A stretch of DNA of 14,956 nucleotides from an uncultured Clostridiaceae bacterium. Lineage in GTDB: Bacteria > Bacillota > Clostridia > Lachnospirales > Lachnospiraceae. Where the stretch lies: positions 1 to 14,956 of the forward strand of contig CATLIJ010000032.1 of the NCBI GenBank assembly GCA_949948825.1, written 5' to 3'. The notes under the pieces are model-generated. The model was not told the DNA's origin, searched no databases, and worked only from the letters and a program-made list of their open reading frames with translations. Made by a program: the position numbers and the translations under genes. This document shows positions 12,426-14,956 of the stretch, piece after piece; the first letter of the stretch is position 1; every line of letters begins with the position of its first letter.

Positions 12426-13709
12426 ATGAAGCCATATTTAAGAAGCGGATACACTACAGGCATTTGTGGGGCGGCTGCAGCAAAAGCTGCAGCTGTTTTT
12501 TTGCTGATCGGAAGAAGACAGGAGAAGATTGAAATCTGCCTGGAAACGGGTGAAAAGGCAGAGTTTGATGTGGAATGCTTTTGGGAAGGCATAAGCTGGT
12601 GTCGGGTCAGGAAGGATGCAGGGGATGACCCGGATGTGACAAATGGAGTCTGGGTCTGTGCAGGCGTGTCTTTTGCGGACAGTTTTCAGTGGGAGGAGCT
12701 GTGCAGGGAGGGCAGAGGATATGTGCTTTTGGAATATCCAGGGCTGTACCTGAACGGAGGGCCAGGAATCGGCGTGGTCACAAAGCCGGGACTCTCCTGT
12801 CCGGTGGGGCATTATGCCATTAATCCGGTTCCCCGCAGGCAGATTCTTGGAGCAGTGGAGGAGGTGAGGAAAAGGGCTGCTTATGAAGGGCGGCTACAGG
12901 TTTGCATGGCTATCCCGGAGGGAGTCTGGCTGGCGGAGAAGACATTTAATCCCAAGCTGGGGATTGTGGGGGGCATCTCAATCCTGGGTACTACGGGAAT
13001 TGTGAAGCCCATGAGTGAGGAGGCTTTGGTGGAGACAATACGTCTGGAAATCCGGATGAAGGCAGCTGCCGGAGAACGGCTGCTTTTGCTGACACCGGGA
13101 AATTATGGAGAAAGGTTTTTACAGCAGGAGAAGAACATAAAGCTGGGAGAAGCAGTCCGGTGTAGCAATTTTGTCAGGGCATCTGTGGAGATGGCTGCAA
13201 AGGAGGGCTTTGAGCGGATTTTACTGGCAGGACACATTGGAAAGCTGGTGAAGGTGGCCAAAGGAGCAGGAAATACCCATTCCAAATGTGGAGATGGAAG
13301 AATGGAGGAAATGGAGCGGCTGGCACGGGAGGTTGTGGAGAGAATGGCAGAAGAGAAAAGAGGCGGGGAGGAAGAAAACAGGGCAGAGGAAAAAAGCGGG
13401 TCTGAGCAAAATGGCGCCAGGGACACAGGCTGGAAAAAGAAACAGGAGGAGCTGCTGGAAAAAGTGCGCAGGTCGAATACTACAGAGGAGGCAGTAGGGT
13501 ATCTGAAGGATGCAGGATTGGCAGAGAGGGTATTGGCAAAAGGGGCAGAGAAAGTGAAAATGCAGGTGGAGTCATGGGGAGGCGGACAGATAAAAGCAGA
13601 GGTTATGGTGTTTTCTTCAGCTCATCAGATTGTGGGACAAAGCAGCGGAGCAGATTATCTGGTTCATAGGTATATCAGCGGGCAGAGAAGCTGGAGGGGA
13701 GTTGTATGA
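12426..13709 (+). CDS. cbiD: Cobalt-precorrin-5B (C1)-methyltransferase CbiD
   Basis: CbiD transfers a methyl group from S-adenosylmethionine to C1 in the oxygen-independent route to cobalamin. Family motifs are RSGYTTGICGAAAAKAA (6-22), KDAGDDPDVTNG (63-74), GGPGIGVVTKPGL (111-123), NPKLGIVGGISILGTTGIV (175-193) and AGHIGKLVKVAKGAGNTHSK (268-287). At 427 residues it is longer than the usual 360-385. The excess is mostly a Glu/Lys/Gly/Arg-rich segment at about 309-342, before the NTTEEAVGYL helix. CTGGAGG lies before the ATG. It overlaps cbiG by 4 bp (ATGA), so the two are coupled. Confidence 0.96.
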   Translation: MKPYLRSGYTTGICGAAAAKAAAVFLLIGRRQEKIEICLETGEKAEFDVECFWEGISWCRVRKDAGDDPDVTNGVWVCAGVSFADSFQWEELCREGRGYVLLEYPGLYLNGGPGIGVVTKPGLSCPVGHYAINPVPRRQILGAVEEVRKRAAYEGRLQVCMAIPEGVWLAEKTFNPKLGIVGGISILGTTGIVKPMSEEALVETIRLEIRMKAAAGERLLLLTPGNYGERFLQQEKNIKLGEAVRCSNFVRASVEMAAKEGFERILLAGHIGKLVKVAKGAGNTHSKCGDGRMEEMERLAREVVERMAEEKRGGEEENRAEEKSGSEQNGARDTGWKKKQEELLEKVRRSNTTEEAVGYLKDAGLAERVLAKGAEKVKMQVESWGGGQIKAEVMVFSSAHQIVGQSSGADYLVHRYISGQRSWRGVV

Positions 13710-14800
13710 AGCTGGCTGTGATTAGTTTTACAAAGAACGGAAGCAGTTTATGCAGGCAGCTGACAGAGAGATTAAGGGGACTTGGGCATGATTGCGAGGG
13801 ATATATTCCGCTCCGGTTTTTGCCGGAAAAGGATTTTGATGGGAAAGATGGAATCTATGGGTTAAAGGAATCGGTATCCGAATGGACTAAAAAGCAATTT
13901 TGCCAGAAGGGCGGGTTGATTTACATAGGGGCGGCAGGTATTGCCGTCCGGTCCGTGGCTTTGTACCTGAAAGACAAACTGACAGACCCGGCGGTTGTGG
14001 CAGTGGACGAGAAGGGACAGTATGCCATCTCGCTGCTGTCCGGACATGCAGGGGGAGCCAATGAGCTGGCAGAGATTGTGGCAGAGCTTTGCGGCGCGGT
14101 ACCAGTGATTACCACTGCCACGGATGTGAATAACAAGGTGGCCATTGATGTGTGGGCAGCAAAAAGAGGACTTTGGATTGGGGACCGGGAGGCAGCCAAG
14201 CAGGTGTCAGCCAGGATACTGGAGGGAGAGTCCGTGGGATTTTTCAGCGATTTTCCCATAGCAGAGCAGCTGCCAGAGGAATATGTACTGGGAAAAGCAG
14301 GCCAGGTAAATGTGTGGGTCACAGTGAAAAAAGAGCCTCAAAAAGGGGAGGAAGCCGGAGAGAAGCTTTTGGAGATTTTCGCAGCAGGCGGCCAGATTCT
14401 CCGTCTGGCGCCCAAAAGCCTTACTGTGGGAATTGGATGCAGGAAGGGAGTTGCCCCGGAGACTGTGGAGGAGGAGATTCTGGAGACTTTTCGTCAGGCG
14501 AATCTGGAGGAACATGCAGTTGCCCGGTTTGCCAGTATTGATTTGAAATGCCAGGAGAAGGGCATCTGTCAGGCGGCGGAAAAATGGGGAGTTCCTTTTG
14601 TGACATTTTCAGCAGAAAGGCTGGAGCAGGTCAGAGAAAAGGTACAGGAATCTGCTTTTGTACGGCAGGTGACTGGTACGGGAAATGTGTGTGAGCGGGC
14701 CGCGCTGGCGGGAGCTGGCGTGAACGGGCAGCTTGCGGCAGGGAAACGGGCTGGCCATGGGGTGACTGTGGCAGTGGCTGTGGAACCGGTTTTTTTGTAA
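13706..14800 (+). CDS. cbiG: Cobalt-precorrin-5A hydrolase CbiG
   Basis: CbiG opens the delta-lactone ring of cobalt-precorrin-5A and releases acetaldehyde, giving the substrate of CbiD; the two genes overlap by 4 bp. It has 364 residues. The N-terminal and middle domains show GAAGIAVR (75-82), LLSGHAGGANELA (110-122) and ATDVNNK (138-144). The C-terminal CbiG domain shows VGIGCRKG (241-248) and GTGNVCERAAL (334-344). The last codon and stop (TTG TAA) coincide with the first bases of the repeat that follows, so the stop codon is supplied by the repeat's GTAACAG box. Confidence 0.96.
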   Translation: MKLAVISFTKNGSSLCRQLTERLRGLGHDCEGYIPLRFLPEKDFDGKDGIYGLKESVSEWTKKQFCQKGGLIYIGAAGIAVRSVALYLKDKLTDPAVVAVDEKGQYAISLLSGHAGGANELAEIVAELCGAVPVITTATDVNNKVAIDVWAAKRGLWIGDREAAKQVSARILEGESVGFFSDFPIAEQLPEEYVLGKAGQVNVWVTVKKEPQKGEEAGEKLLEIFAAGGQILRLAPKSLTVGIGCRKGVAPETVEEEILETFRQANLEEHAVARFASIDLKCQEKGICQAAEKWGVPFVTFSAERLEQVREKVQESAFVRQVTGTGNVCERAALAGAGVNGQLAAGKRAGHGVTVAVAVEPVFL

Positions 14801-14870
14801 CAGTTCAGACGGCGGGAAAATGGACATGAATTTTGGACGTCAGGCTTGTTGGTAAGCCAAAATTCATGTC
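14797..14870 (+). repeat. Foldback element, family 1 (half copy) between cbiG and the CobU-like gene
   Basis: It begins GTAACAGTTCAGAC (14797-14810), identical to the ends of the 12092-12241 element. A short GGCGGGAAAA linker and a perfect 14-bp stem (14823-14836 with 14857-14870) around a 20-nt loop follow. The loop keeps CGTCA near its left and GTAAG at its right. The distal inverted terminal box is absent. The three stem differences from the other copy all preserve pairing in this orientation. The 3' arm ends one base before the AGGGAGGAG-like ribosome binding site of the next gene. Confidence 0.85.
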
Positions 14871-14887
14871 AGGGAGGAGATGGGAGG

Positions 14888-14956
14888 ATGATTTTGATTG
14901 TAGGAGGCGCTTTACAGGGAAAACGGGATTTGGCCTGGAAGCTTTCCGGAGTGGAG
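14888..14956 (+). CDS. CobU-like nucleotide-binding protein, 5' end only
   Basis: Only 23 codons fit before the window ends. The start MILIVGGALQGKRDLAWKLS resembles the N-terminus of CobU/CobP (adenosylcobinamide kinase and guanylyltransferase), which opens with a strand and a P-loop GGxxxGKS. Here the P-loop reads GGALQGKR, with Arg where Ser or Thr is expected. GGGAGGAG (14872-14879) is 8 nt before the ATG at 14888. The position behind cbiG supports a cobalamin role. The rest of the gene is needed to tell an active kinase from a diverged relative. Confidence 0.6.
   Translation, partial: MILIVGGALQGKRDLAWKLSGVE

Noticed and set aside
1..14956. CRISPR arrays, tRNA, rRNA, transposase or prophage genes
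   Set aside because: No regularly spaced repeats, cloverleaf-like segments, rRNA signatures or transposase/integrase motifs were seen.

Overview
The window reads as chromosomal DNA of a spore-forming, anaerobic Gram-positive bacterium of the Clostridia, most likely Lachnospiraceae (Clostridium cluster XIVa). The basis is: AGGAGG-type ribosome binding sites; the Firmicutes-type order ylxM-ffh-rpsP-khpA-rimM-trmD-rplS-lepB-rbgA-rnhB-yraN; an alpha/beta-type small acid-soluble spore protein preceded by a good match to a forespore (sigma-G) promoter; and anaerobic-type cobalamin genes (cbiD, cbiG). Species cannot be fixed by eye. Nearly all genes are on the + strand, and I support no minus-strand gene.

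Positions 1-4683 hold a translation and secretion block. A near-consensus promoter (182-210) precedes ylxM and ffh (SRP). It is followed by rpsP, the KH-domain gene khpA, a terminator, rimM, trmD and rplS, which ends in a strong terminator. Positions 4790-8847 hold lepB (signal peptidase), rbgA (50S assembly GTPase), rnhB, yraN, pgeF (YfiH) and a small P-loop kinase-like gene, ending in another terminator. From lepB to yraN, four successive genes appear to use GTG or TTG starts.

Positions 9044-11587 form an envelope module driven by a perfect TTGACA-17-TATAAT promoter that overlaps an AT-rich palindrome. It holds a PadR repressor, a DUF1700 membrane protein, a DUF4097 membrane-anchored protein and a PspC protein. 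The first three overlap by 4 bp each. The spore-protein gene (11702-11944) follows. Then comes a 481-bp gene-free stretch carrying a 150-bp foldback element, and then cbiD-cbiG and the first 23 codons of a CobU-like gene, which runs off the end.

The most interesting signal is a family of structured repeats. One copy lies upstream of cbiD (12092-12241, minus orientation). A second starts exactly at the cbiG stop codon and reaches the ribosome binding site of the next gene (14797-14870, plus orientation). They share the box GTAACAGTTCAGAC and a hairpin with a 20-nt loop. Every one of the three differences in the comparable 14-bp stem preserves pairing when the element is read in the box-first direction (two compensatory changes and one G-U). 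A second repeat family, unrelated by eye, sits just after the terminators behind khpA and the kinase-like gene. The khpA translation-initiation region also has a decayed upstream duplicate.
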